Source: an uncultured Methylococcaceae bacterium (GTDB lineage Bacteria; Pseudomonadota; Gammaproteobacteria; Methylococcales; Methylococcaceae). From it: a stretch of 5,684 nt of DNA. Both the position numbers and the translations under genes were made by a program. The stretch spans positions 1 to 5,684 of the forward strand of contig CAIVXW010000061.1 in assembly GCA_903910005.1 (NCBI GenBank), in the 5' to 3' direction. The notes under the pieces were generated by a model, which saw nothing but the letters and a program-made list of their open reading frames with translations, was not told the DNA's origin and did no database searches. Shown in pieces: positions 1 through 5,684 of the stretch (position 1 is its first letter; every line of letters starts with the position of its first letter).

Positions 1-19
1 ACGTAGAGATGTAATCGCT

Positions 20-1804
20 TCAATGTGGCTCTGCCTCGGGTAAAAAGCCGGCAGACTGCATGGTCCACAGGCGGTAGTAGGCTCCCTGTCGCTCCAGCAA
101 CTCATCATGGGTTCCGTCTTCGACGATGCGGCCCTGGTCAAATACCAGGATGCGATCCAGACTGACGATGGTGGATAGACGGTGTGCGATCACGATCACG
201 GTTTTGCCCTGCATCAGTTGCTCCAGGCTACCCTGTATGGCCTTTTCGGTAATCGAATCCAGGCTGGAGGTCGCTTCATCGAGAATCAGAATGGGGGATT
301 GGCGCAGCAGCACCCGGGCAATGGCGATACGCTGGCGTTGGCCACCGGACAGCTTGACACCCCGTTCACCGACCATGGATTCATAGCCCTCGGGACGGGT
401 CTCGATGAAATCCTCAGCCCGTGCCAACCGGGCCGCCCGGCTGATTTCCTCGGGGCCAGCCTCCGGTTTGCCGTAGGCGATATTTTCCCGGAGCGTGCGG
501 TGAAACAGGGTGGGATCCTGCGGAATCAGATTGACCTGCCGGTGCAGTGATTCCTGGGTGACGGATGCGATGTCCACGCCGTCGATCAATACCTGGCCCT
601 GCTGCGGGTCGTAGTTACGTAGCAACAGATGGGCAAAGGTGGACTTGCCCGATCCGGATAAGCCCACCAGGCCAACCCGCTGACCGGCCGGTATAACGAC
701 GTTCAGATCGCGAAATACCGATTGTTCTGGCACGTAGGCAAACCACAGGTCACGAAACTCGATGCGTCCCTTGCTGACCGTTAGCTCGGCGGCATCCGGT
801 TTGTCGGTCAGTTCGTGAGGACGGATCAGGGTTTTGACGCCGTTCGAGACGGTTCCGACATATTCAAAAAACTCCAGAAAACGTCGACTGAGGTTTCGGG
901 CATCGCCAATGATAAGCAGGGCGAGACCGGTGGTCATGGTGAAATCACCCACGCCGATCTGACCGGATGCCCACAGTTCGAGGGCATAGTAGAGGGTGCC
1001 AATCCGCAGGATGGCGGCGGAAATAAACTGGAACCAGCGCACCCGTTCCATATACCAGAACGTGCGCCGGGCCGCTGCCATTTCCTCGTCAAGAAAGCCG
1101 TCCAGGTATCTGCGCTCATATTCCAGACGGGCAAACAGGCGGGCGTTGGTGATGTTGGTAACCGAATCAACGATTTTGCCATTAACCTTGCTGCGTACAT
1201 CGGCATACGTTTGGGCGTAAGCTTCACAGCGGGCAGCCAGCCAGTAGGACGCCGCGACATAAATCAGTGCCCAGCCGGCCACGAACAGGCCCAGTTGCAC
1301 GTGGGTGCGAACCAGAAGCCCGATGGAGATACCGAATACGATGACCACCGGATAGAAATCGAACAACACCGTCCAGAGGATGTGGTTGACGCTCATGGCC
1401 GTTTCGCTGATGCGGTGGGCCAGGGCACCGGCAAAATGATTGCCGAAATAACGGTGTGAATGGTGTTGCAGGTAAGCGTACAGGACGCGGGTGGTTCGCA
1501 TGCGGATACGCGGTCCCGCCACAATCAGGCAGGCACCGCTGGCCCGACTGAACAGGATTTCACCCAGGTTGAGTCCGGCAAACAACAACAGGGGGAGTTG
1601 CAGTGTTTCCAGCCAGCGGGTCGGCTCCTGCAAGCCCTGACTGACCGCATCGACGATGCGGCCAATCGCGTATGGCACCAGAATATTGCTGGCGGCCTGC
1701 CCGGTTTCGAGCAGGGCCATCAGCCAAAACCAGCCGACATAACCGGAGGTGGCCTGCAGTATGAAGTGAAATACGTTGTCCGGAAGTCGGGGAGGATTGT
1801 CCAT
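20..1804 (-). CDS. ABC exporter half-transporter (fused permease and ATPase)
   Basis: This 594-residue protein fuses a transmembrane domain to an ATP-binding domain, the layout of type IV (MsbA-like) exporters, which act as dimers in the inner membrane. Residues about 20-330 hold the hydrophobic segments, clearest at 24-50, 68-95, 147-190 and 260-300. The nucleotide-binding domain spans about 345-585. It has Walker A GLSGSGKST (381-389), Q-loop Q429, signature LSGGQ (485-489), Walker B ILILDE (505-510) and H-loop H541, so the ATPase looks intact. The length is normal for the family. The ATG shares its A with the TGA of the upstream chemoreceptor gene, so translation is probably coupled and no separate promoter is needed. 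The substrate cannot be read from the sequence: lipid, peptide or drug are all possible. The stop codon is at 20-22, and the remaining 19 bases of the window show no terminator. The family call is firm; the function is open. Confidence 0.95.
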   Translation of the reverse strand: MDNPPRLPDNVFHFILQATSGYVGWFWLMALLETGQAASNILVPYAIGRIVDAVSQGLQEPTRWLETLQLPLLLFAGLNLGEILFSRASGACLIVAGPRIRMRTTRVLYAYLQHHSHRYFGNHFAGALAHRISETAMSVNHILWTVLFDFYPVVIVFGISIGLLVRTHVQLGLFVAGWALIYVAASYWLAARCEAYAQTYADVRSKVNGKIVDSVTNITNARLFARLEYERRYLDGFLDEEMAAARRTFWYMERVRWFQFISAAILRIGTLYYALELWASGQIGVGDFTMTTGLALLIIGDARNLSRRFLEFFEYVGTVSNGVKTLIRPHELTDKPDAAELTVSKGRIEFRDLWFAYVPEQSVFRDLNVVIPAGQRVGLVGLSGSGKSTFAHLLLRNYDPQQGQVLIDGVDIASVTQESLHRQVNLIPQDPTLFHRTLRENIAYGKPEAGPEEISRAARLARAEDFIETRPEGYESMVGERGVKLSGGQRQRIAIARVLLRQSPILILDEATSSLDSITEKAIQGSLEQLMQGKTVIVIAHRLSTIVSLDRILVFDQGRIVEDGTHDELLERQGAYYRLWTMQSAGFLPEAEPH

Positions 1805-3543
1805 CAGGTTTTGAAGTAGCCGATGGCCGATTTGAGATTATCAGCCAGACCCGCCAGGGATCGACTGATGCTGTCGGTGCGTTCGGCCTCACGGGCACTG
1901 GCGGCGACCATTTGCCCAACCCGCTCAATATTGCGGCTGATTTCAAGGCTCATGCGGCTTTGTTGTTCCACGGCAGAGGCGATGTTGCTGTTCTGGGTGG
2001 TGATGGTGTTGACCATTGATGCGATGTGATCCAGTTTTTCACCGGCAGCATTGACTTTTTCCACGCTGAGTACTGCCCGGTTCTGGTTTTCAGCCATCAC
2101 ACTGGAAGCCCTTTGGGCGGTTTCCTGCAGACGCTGGATGGTATCCTGTATTTCCTGGGTGGATTTCTGGGTGCGACTGGCCAGCACCCGAACCTCGTCG
2201 GCCACTACGGCAAAGCCGCGCCCCTGTTCACCGGCCCGGGCCGCCTCAATCGCGGCATTGAGGGCCAGCAGGTTGGTTTGCTCGGCAATGCTGCGGATGA
2301 CATCAATGACAGAACCGATATTGTTGCTGTATTGATTCAGTTCACCAATGACTTTGGCCCCCCGTTCCACCTCCAGTGCCAGTTGATCAATCACCTGCTT
2401 TACTTCCTGAACCATATCGTAACCGGCCTTGGTTTCCCGGTCGGCCTCCTGTACCGCATGGGCAGTGGTATAGGCGTTGTTGGCGATATTGTCGACACTG
2501 GCAATCATGGCGGCCATGGCCTCCTTGATGCGTTCGGTGCTTTCCAGTTGCTGGCTGACGCCGTGGGTCAGATCGGTGGTAATGGATGACAGATTGTCCG
2601 ACTGGGCCGATATGTCAGCTCCGGTCTGGGTGATGTGGCGGATGGTTTTCTGTACCTTGGCCAGAAATTTGTTGAAACTGCTGGATAACCACGCTACCTC
2701 GGTTTTTCCCTTGACGGTCAGCCGTTTGGTGAGGTCTCCATCACCCTGGGCCATGTCCTCCAGTCGCAAGCCCAGCAGGGTGAACGGTGCCACGATCTGC
2801 CGCTTGATGACCAGGTAGATCAGGGCGCAGACACCGACAAGAGCCAGGGCCAGCAAGCCGGCGGTTTTAATGATCTGGGCGTTGAGTACGGCATCCGAGG
2901 CCCGCAGTGATTTGATGATTTCAAACGCACCGTGCAGGTCACCCTCAGTCTTGCCTTCCATCGGATAGCCCAAAATATCCTTGCCCTCGGCGTTGTCCCA
3001 GTAAAGGCTGGCATTGACTGGATCGCCGTGGCACATCAGGCACTCACTGGTCAGTCTGACCGGGCGAAAATAGCGGATGGCATTGTCAGCCTTGTCCAGA
3101 TGGACAAATTCGGTGGCTTCCGGGTGATCGGCAAAATAATCCAGCACGGTTTGTTCGATCGCATCAGGGGCGTTGTCGGGATTTCTCGGGTTTTGTCGGG
3201 GGGTACGCAACTGAAAGCCCGCACGGTTGCCTTGTTGGCCCACGATGCTCCAGGCCTTTACAACCGGGATATGAGCCAGAATCTGTTTTCTCGTCTCATC
3301 CGGTGACGAAGGGGTTGCGAGTTTGCGGAGGGTCTCGGCGAATTCCATGTCTTTCCAGGTACGCGAAGAATCAGTTCGAATCGATTCTGCAACCAGCAAC
3401 AGGTTTCTGGCTGATTGAACCTCCAGTTCAATGATTTTGCCGCGCTCAATGACAGAATAGAGGGCCAGTAAGGTTCCGGTTAATACGAACATCAGGGCGG
3501 CGATGCCAAGAACCGCACGAAAACCGATGGAATGCCAATTCAT
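1804..3543 (-). CDS. Methyl-accepting chemotaxis protein with periplasmic c-type heme sensor (Tll0287-like/DUF3365)
   Basis: This 579-residue transmembrane chemoreceptor has a first membrane helix at about 9-32 and a periplasmic sensor at about 35-222. The sensor resembles the Tll0287-like (DUF3365) domain and carries CLMCH (168-172), a CXXCH motif for covalent heme c. A second membrane helix (about 226-247) is followed by a HAMP domain (about 248-300) and a long cytoplasmic coiled coil. The conserved signalling tip, around EQTNLLALNAAIEAARAGEQ (421-440) and on to about 458, should contact CheA and CheW. There is no C-terminal NWETF-like tether for CheR/CheB. In other bacteria, heme-c chemoreceptors sense redox state or small gases; the ligand here is unknown. 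The start ATG has only a weak Shine-Dalgarno (CGAGA, about 9 nt upstream). The stop overlaps the start of the ABC exporter gene, an unusual partner. The MCP call is firm, the heme sensor call strong, and the link to flagella or to another output is unknown. Confidence 0.95.
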   Translation of the reverse strand: MNWHSIGFRAVLGIAALMFVLTGTLLALYSVIERGKIIELEVQSARNLLLVAESIRTDSSRTWKDMEFAETLRKLATPSSPDETRKQILAHIPVVKAWSIVGQQGNRAGFQLRTPRQNPRNPDNAPDAIEQTVLDYFADHPEATEFVHLDKADNAIRYFRPVRLTSECLMCHGDPVNASLYWDNAEGKDILGYPMEGKTEGDLHGAFEIIKSLRASDAVLNAQIIKTAGLLALALVGVCALIYLVIKRQIVAPFTLLGLRLEDMAQGDGDLTKRLTVKGKTEVAWLSSSFNKFLAKVQKTIRHITQTGADISAQSDNLSSITTDLTHGVSQQLESTERIKEAMAAMIASVDNIANNAYTTAHAVQEADRETKAGYDMVQEVKQVIDQLALEVERGAKVIGELNQYSNNIGSVIDVIRSIAEQTNLLALNAAIEAARAGEQGRGFAVVADEVRVLASRTQKSTQEIQDTIQRLQETAQRASSVMAENQNRAVLSVEKVNAAGEKLDHIASMVNTITTQNSNIASAVEQQSRMSLEISRNIERVGQMVAASAREAERTDSISRSLAGLADNLKSAIGYFKT

Positions 3544-3633
3544 GGATGAAATCTCGAAGGGTTGGAGTCAGGCTGACAGCTTGTTGCCGACGAACCGGAC
3601 TCGCCGGATTGCTCAGGAATGCCACAAAGCCCA

Positions 3634-3662
3634 AGTGTAGCAAATTCGCCCTACCCCGACAC
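3634..3662 (-). promoter_or_regulatory. Possible sigma-70 extended -10 promoter for the chemoreceptor/ABC unit
   Basis: On the minus strand TGC-TACACT forms an extended -10 (hexamer at 3634-3639, TG at 3642-3641). A poor -35 match, GTGTCG, lies 17 bp upstream (3657-3662). Transcription would begin near 3627 and leave a leader of about 84 nt before the ATG at 3543. It is the best candidate in the 134-bp gap after the permease gene. The match is weak, and read-through from the upstream pair is equally possible because no terminator is visible. Confidence 0.3.
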
Positions 3663-3677
3663 GCTCCCCCCGGGGAA

Positions 3678-4580
3678 TCAGTCCTGAATTACCTCTAACC
3701 CGTGGGTGTGTATCCATTCGCGCAGACGGAGCAACAGCAAGCCCAGAACCACCGTGGCTCCGCCCCAAAGAAAGTCCGGGTGATCCAGAATCAGTTGCCG
3801 GGTTTCTTCCAGCAATTCCGGTCTCAGTTCTTTCGAGAGCAGATAAAAGGCGATCCCCATCACGAATATCCCGAACAGGCGTCTCAGGATGTCCGCCCGG
3901 ATACGGCTGGAAAACCGGCCACCGATCAGGCTGCCCACCATGGCAAATCCGGCCAGCAGGGCTGCCAGGTGGTAGTCGATCTCGACATGGCTGATGTAGC
4001 CTGCCAGTCCGGCGAAGGAGTTGAGTGCAATGACCAGTAACGAAGTACCCACCGCCGCATGCATGCGGATACCGCCTAGCAGATTGAGGGCCGGTACTAC
4101 CAGAAAACCGCCACCGGCCCCGACCAGACCGGTCAGCCCGCCCACCAGCAAGCCATCGAACACTATCGCCATGACCGGCACGTGAGCCGGACACGGGGAG
4201 GTATTTTTTTCGGCGATCGCCTGTTCAGGGCGACGGTTGCGCAGCATGGCAATCGCCGTGGCACCCATGATGGTTGCAAACAACAACAAAAGAACGCCGC
4301 CGGGAATGAAGGCTGCCAGCCGACCACCACCGTAGGCACCCAGCATACCGGCCATTCCGAACACCAGGCCGGTACGGAGGCAGACACGTCCCTGCCGGGC
4401 GTGTCCCAGCATGGCAACCAGGCTGGTGAGACCAACCACCAGCAGGGACGTGGCAATGGCGGTTTTAGGGGCCACATTCAGCAGATAGACCAGTACGGGA
4501 ATGGTCAGAATGGAGCCACCGCCGCCCAACAGTCCCAACAGCAACCCGATGGTCAGGGCCAGAATGATTACAAGTGTCAT
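3678..4580 (-). CDS. TauE/SafE family permease, probable sulfite (or organosulfonate) exporter
   Basis: This 300-residue, strongly hydrophobic inner-membrane protein shows the internal duplication typical of TauE/SafE. Residues about 14-60 (LLGLLGGGGSILTIPVLVYL and on, with the TSLLVV motif at 44-49) match residues about 147-193 (LTGLVGAGGGFLVVPALNLL and on, with TSLLVI at 179-184). About eight membrane helices fall before residue 250, with a charged cytoplasmic loop at about 114-132. A further C-terminal stretch (about 264-300) adds another hydrophobic helix, which makes the protein longer than the roughly 250-270 residues usual for the family. The gene follows the persulfide dioxygenase gene by 35 bp, so one transcript is likely, and export of the sulfite made by that enzyme is the natural inference. 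The substrate is not proven by sequence; other sulfur anions are possible. The start ATG has a modest GGA seven bases upstream. Confidence 0.92.
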   Translation of the reverse strand: MTLVIILALTIGLLLGLLGGGGSILTIPVLVYLLNVAPKTAIATSLLVVGLTSLVAMLGHARQGRVCLRTGLVFGMAGMLGAYGGGRLAAFIPGGVLLLLFATIMGATAIAMLRNRRPEQAIAEKNTSPCPAHVPVMAIVFDGLLVGGLTGLVGAGGGFLVVPALNLLGGIRMHAAVGTSLLVIALNSFAGLAGYISHVEIDYHLAALLAGFAMVGSLIGGRFSSRIRADILRRLFGIFVMGIAFYLLSKELRPELLEETRQLILDHPDFLWGGATVVLGLLLLRLREWIHTHGLEVIQD

Positions 4581-4615
4581 GGGTGTATCCGGTTTGAATG
4601 GAATTGTTTAAGGAA

Positions 4616-5320
4616 TCAGCCCTGGCGCGGCAACGCAGCTTGTCCGCAGGCCTGGTTGGCCGGGAGGGCTGCATCAATATACCTGGGATAGGGAAGATCC
4701 AGTTCGTGCATCAGTTTGACGAATTCATCCCGGGTGCGGCCATGACCCAGGCGGGGATTGATGGCCCTCTCCTGTTTGATGGTGGATACCGTCTGACCCT
4801 GATAATCATGGCCTGGATACACCAGGGTATCGCCGGGCAGGCTGAATAATTTTTGCTGGATGCTGTCGTAAAGCTGACCGGCATCGCCTTGCTGAAAGTC
4901 CGTGCGTCCACAGCCGTTGATGAACAGCGAATCCCCGGTAAAAACCCGATCCGCCATGACCAGGCTGATGCAACCACCGGTATGTCCCGGCGTGTGCCGG
5001 ATTTCCAGTTCAATATCCCCAACCTGCAGCAGCACACCATCCGTTACCAGTAAATCGGCACACAAGGCACCGGCATCCCGGTGTACCACACTTTTGCTGC
5101 CGGTGCGCTGCCGCAGGGAGCCTGAGGCCGTGATGTGATCGGCATGAACATGGGTTTCAATGGTATAGACCAGTGTCAGCCCGAGGTTCTGCAGGGTTTG
5201 CAGGTAGTGTTCGGTTTCGCTGGCCACCGGATCAATCAGTAGAGCCCTGCGGGTTCCAGGGCATCCCAACAGGTAGGTGTAGGTGCAGGTATCGGCTTCA
5301 AAGAACTGTCTGAATAGCAT
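4616..5320 (-). CDS. pdo: Persulfide dioxygenase (ETHE1-type, metallo-beta-lactamase fold)
   Basis: The 234-residue enzyme should oxidise glutathione persulfide to glutathione and sulfite with O2, using one Fe(II), in the cytoplasm. The beta-lactamase-fold motif THVHADH gives H57, H59, D61 and H62. TPGHTGG gives H113, TGD gives D130 and YPGHDY gives H171. By alignment with human ETHE1, H57, H113 and D130 match its iron ligands H79, H135 and D154. CGRTDFQ (137-143) with R139, and the C-terminal IDAALPANQACG (215-226), are ETHE1-type hallmarks and argue against glyoxalase II. The chosen ATG has AAGG eight bases upstream and begins where the family begins (MLFRQFFEADTCTYTYLLG). An in-frame GTG at 5471-5473 would add 51 residues without family similarity and run through the promoter. 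No rhodanese or sulfide:quinone reductase gene lies in the window. A sigma-54-type promoter lies upstream, and a TauE/SafE permease gene follows after 35 bp. Confidence 0.95.
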   Translation of the reverse strand: MLFRQFFEADTCTYTYLLGCPGTRRALLIDPVASETEHYLQTLQNLGLTLVYTIETHVHADHITASGSLRQRTGSKSVVHRDAGALCADLLVTDGVLLQVGDIELEIRHTPGHTGGCISLVMADRVFTGDSLFINGCGRTDFQQGDAGQLYDSIQQKLFSLPGDTLVYPGHDYQGQTVSTIKQERAINPRLGHGRTRDEFVKLMHELDLPYPRYIDAALPANQACGQAALPRQG

Positions 5321-5328
5321 GTTCGTGA

Positions 5329-5332
5329 CCTT
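5329..5332 (-). promoter_or_regulatory. Ribosome binding site of the persulfide dioxygenase gene
   Basis: AAGG sits eight bases upstream of the ATG at 5318-5320 on the minus strand. It supports this internal start over the upstream in-frame GTG. Confidence 0.6.
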
Positions 5333-5367
5333 GGTTGGTAAGGGAGGAGTCGTGTTGCGGTTGGTTG

Positions 5368-5383
5368 AGCCAAATACATGCCA
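5368..5383 (-). promoter_or_regulatory. Candidate sigma-54 (-24/-12) promoter of the persulfide dioxygenase gene
   Basis: Read on the minus strand, TGGCATGTATTTGGCT matches the sigma-54 consensus TGGCACG-N4-TTGCW at all but two fixed positions. It keeps the essential GG (-24) and GC (-12) with exactly ten bases between them. Transcription would start near 5357, giving a leader of about 36 nt that includes the AAGG ribosome site. Sigma-54 promoters need an activator ATPase bound upstream, and repeats suited to that lie at 5470-5503. FisR-dependent sigma-54 control of persulfide dioxygenase genes is established in Cupriavidus, which makes the match more credible. The call rests on one motif match plus context. 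Confidence 0.6.
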
Positions 5384-5424
5384 CCCGCCAGTCCCCGTGT
5401 TGCCAGTAACGGCAGGGCGAGGGA

Positions 5425-5437
5425 CAAGGTTTCGATT
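5425..5437 (-). promoter_or_regulatory. Possible IHF binding site
   Basis: The minus-strand sequence AATCGAAACCTTG fits the IHF consensus WATCAANNNNTTR at eight of nine fixed positions. It is centred near -74 relative to the predicted start, between the candidate enhancer repeats and the -24/-12 promoter. That is where IHF usually bends DNA in sigma-54 systems. The motif is short, so chance occurrence is possible. Confidence 0.35.
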
Positions 5438-5469
5438 CAGGGACGACGGGGCTGGATACAGACAGATCG

Positions 5470-5503
5470 CCACGTTTCATCTGTTTCGACCATGTTTCAT
5501 CTG
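5470..5503 (-). repeat. Two 14-bp direct repeats, candidate activator binding site
   Basis: CAGATGAAACATGG (5503-5490) and CAGATGAAACGTGG (5483-5470) differ at one base and repeat with a 20-bp period, about two helical turns, so both face nearly the same side of the DNA. A third GAAAC lies between them (5487-5483). The repeats lie about 113-146 bp upstream of the predicted sigma-54 start, a normal distance for an enhancer. They are non-coding if the dioxygenase gene starts at 5320. The bound protein is unknown; a FisR-like activator is an inference. Confidence 0.5.
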
Positions 5504-5518
5504 ATACACTGAGACAAT

Positions 5519-5550
5519 ATTCACTTCCCCGACCGTACCATAACGTGAAT
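5519..5550. repeat. Short interrupted inverted repeat
   Basis: ATTCAC (5519-5524) is mirrored by GTGAAT (5545-5550) with 20 bases between. It could be a regulator half-site pair in the intergenic region, but six-base arms this far apart also arise by chance. Confidence 0.2.
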
Positions 5551-5616
5551 TCCGGATAAGGCGCGGCGGCAGATACCGTCTTGACCCCGGTTACGCAAGA
5601 GCGATTTTGGGGTGTA

Positions 5617-5644
5617 AATGGCGAATGGCGAATGGCGAATGGGG
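5617..5644. repeat. Heptanucleotide tandem repeat (AATGGCG)3 plus AATGGGG
   Basis: Three perfect head-to-tail copies of AATGGCG and a fourth copy with one change form 28 bp of tandem repeat. It is non-coding: the small minus-strand reading frame through it has no recognisable product. Seven-base arrays of this kind occur between genes in several bacterial groups and can change copy number by slippage. A related inverted copy, CACTCGCCA, ends the window at 5676-5684. Confidence 0.8.
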
Positions 5645-5684
5645 GGCATGGATTGCCGGGTGGTATGCAAGTACTCACTCGCCA

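Larger units (their letters stand above)
5321..5684. other. 364-bp intergenic region upstream of the persulfide dioxygenase gene
   Basis: No convincing gene was found here on either strand. The proximal part (5321-5503) holds the leader, ribosome site, candidate sigma-54 promoter, IHF-like site and direct repeats. The distal part (5504-5684) holds a short inverted repeat and the heptanucleotide array, with no clear terminator or sigma-70 promoter. Whatever gene lies further right begins or ends beyond the window. Confidence 0.7.

Noticed and set aside
815..1459. Plus-strand open frame of 214 codons inside the ABC exporter gene
   Set aside because: It is antisense to a gene with all ABC motifs intact, and its translation resembles no family I recognise.
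2026..2589. Plus-strand open frame of 187 codons inside the chemoreceptor gene
   Set aside because: It is antisense to the conserved MCP signalling region; its openness follows from the codon use of the real gene.
3609..3624. Sigma-54-like sequence TGGCATTCCTGAGCAA before the chemoreceptor gene
   Set aside because: Only nine bases separate GG and GC; sigma-54 promoters need ten.
3668..3675. CCCCGGGG palindrome just after the permease gene as a terminator
   Set aside because: It has no loop, no longer stem and no following T-run on the minus strand.
5321..5473. In-frame upstream GTG start that would add 51 residues to the persulfide dioxygenase
   Set aside because: The added sequence has no family similarity and overlaps the repeat and promoter motifs. 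The ATG at 5320 has AAGG at good spacing and matches the known N terminus of the family.
5584..5613. ACCCC/GGGGT pair as a hairpin terminator
   Set aside because: The five-base stem with a 20-base loop and no T-run is too weak.
5298..5678. Minus-strand 126-codon frame spanning the intergenic region
   Set aside because: It runs through the heptanucleotide array and promoter motifs, overlaps the dioxygenase start in another frame, and shows no domain or credible composition.

Overview
This window is a stretch of about 5.7 kb with moderately high GC. All four convincing genes lie on the minus strand, so they read from the right end towards the left. The gene content (an ETHE1-type persulfide dioxygenase beside a TauE/SafE exporter, and a chemoreceptor with a periplasmic c-type heme motif) fits a Gram-negative proteobacterium, probably a gammaproteobacterium that meets reduced sulfur. 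No gene here identifies the genus. No mobile element, CRISPR array, tRNA or rRNA was seen.

In order of transcription: (a) 5321-5684 is a regulatory and intergenic region. It holds what looks like a complete sigma-54 control region: two 14-bp direct repeats 20 bp apart (5470-5503), an IHF-like site (5425-5437) and a -24/-12 promoter (5368-5383). Further upstream is a 7-bp tandem repeat (5617-5644). (b) 4616-5320 encodes a persulfide dioxygenase, and 35 bp later 3678-4580 encodes a TauE/SafE permease. Together they form a plausible two-gene unit for sulfane sulfur: glutathione persulfide is oxidised to sulfite, which may then be exported. (c) A 134-bp gap (3544-3677) holds a weak extended -10 promoter candidate. 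(d) 1804-3543 encodes a methyl-accepting chemotaxis protein whose sensor is a Tll0287-like (DUF3365) domain with a CXXCH heme motif. Its stop codon overlaps the start of (e) 20-1804, a half-size ABC exporter. The overlap implies translational coupling of an apparent redox or gas sensor to a transporter, which is unusual.

The most interesting signal is the promoter region of the dioxygenase gene. Sigma-54 control of persulfide dioxygenase genes by the sulfane-sulfur-responsive activator FisR is known in Cupriavidus, and the spacing here looks like such a system with its own enhancer repeat. The second is the chemoreceptor/ABC exporter coupling. Functional links between the two gene pairs are inference; they share strand and proximity only.
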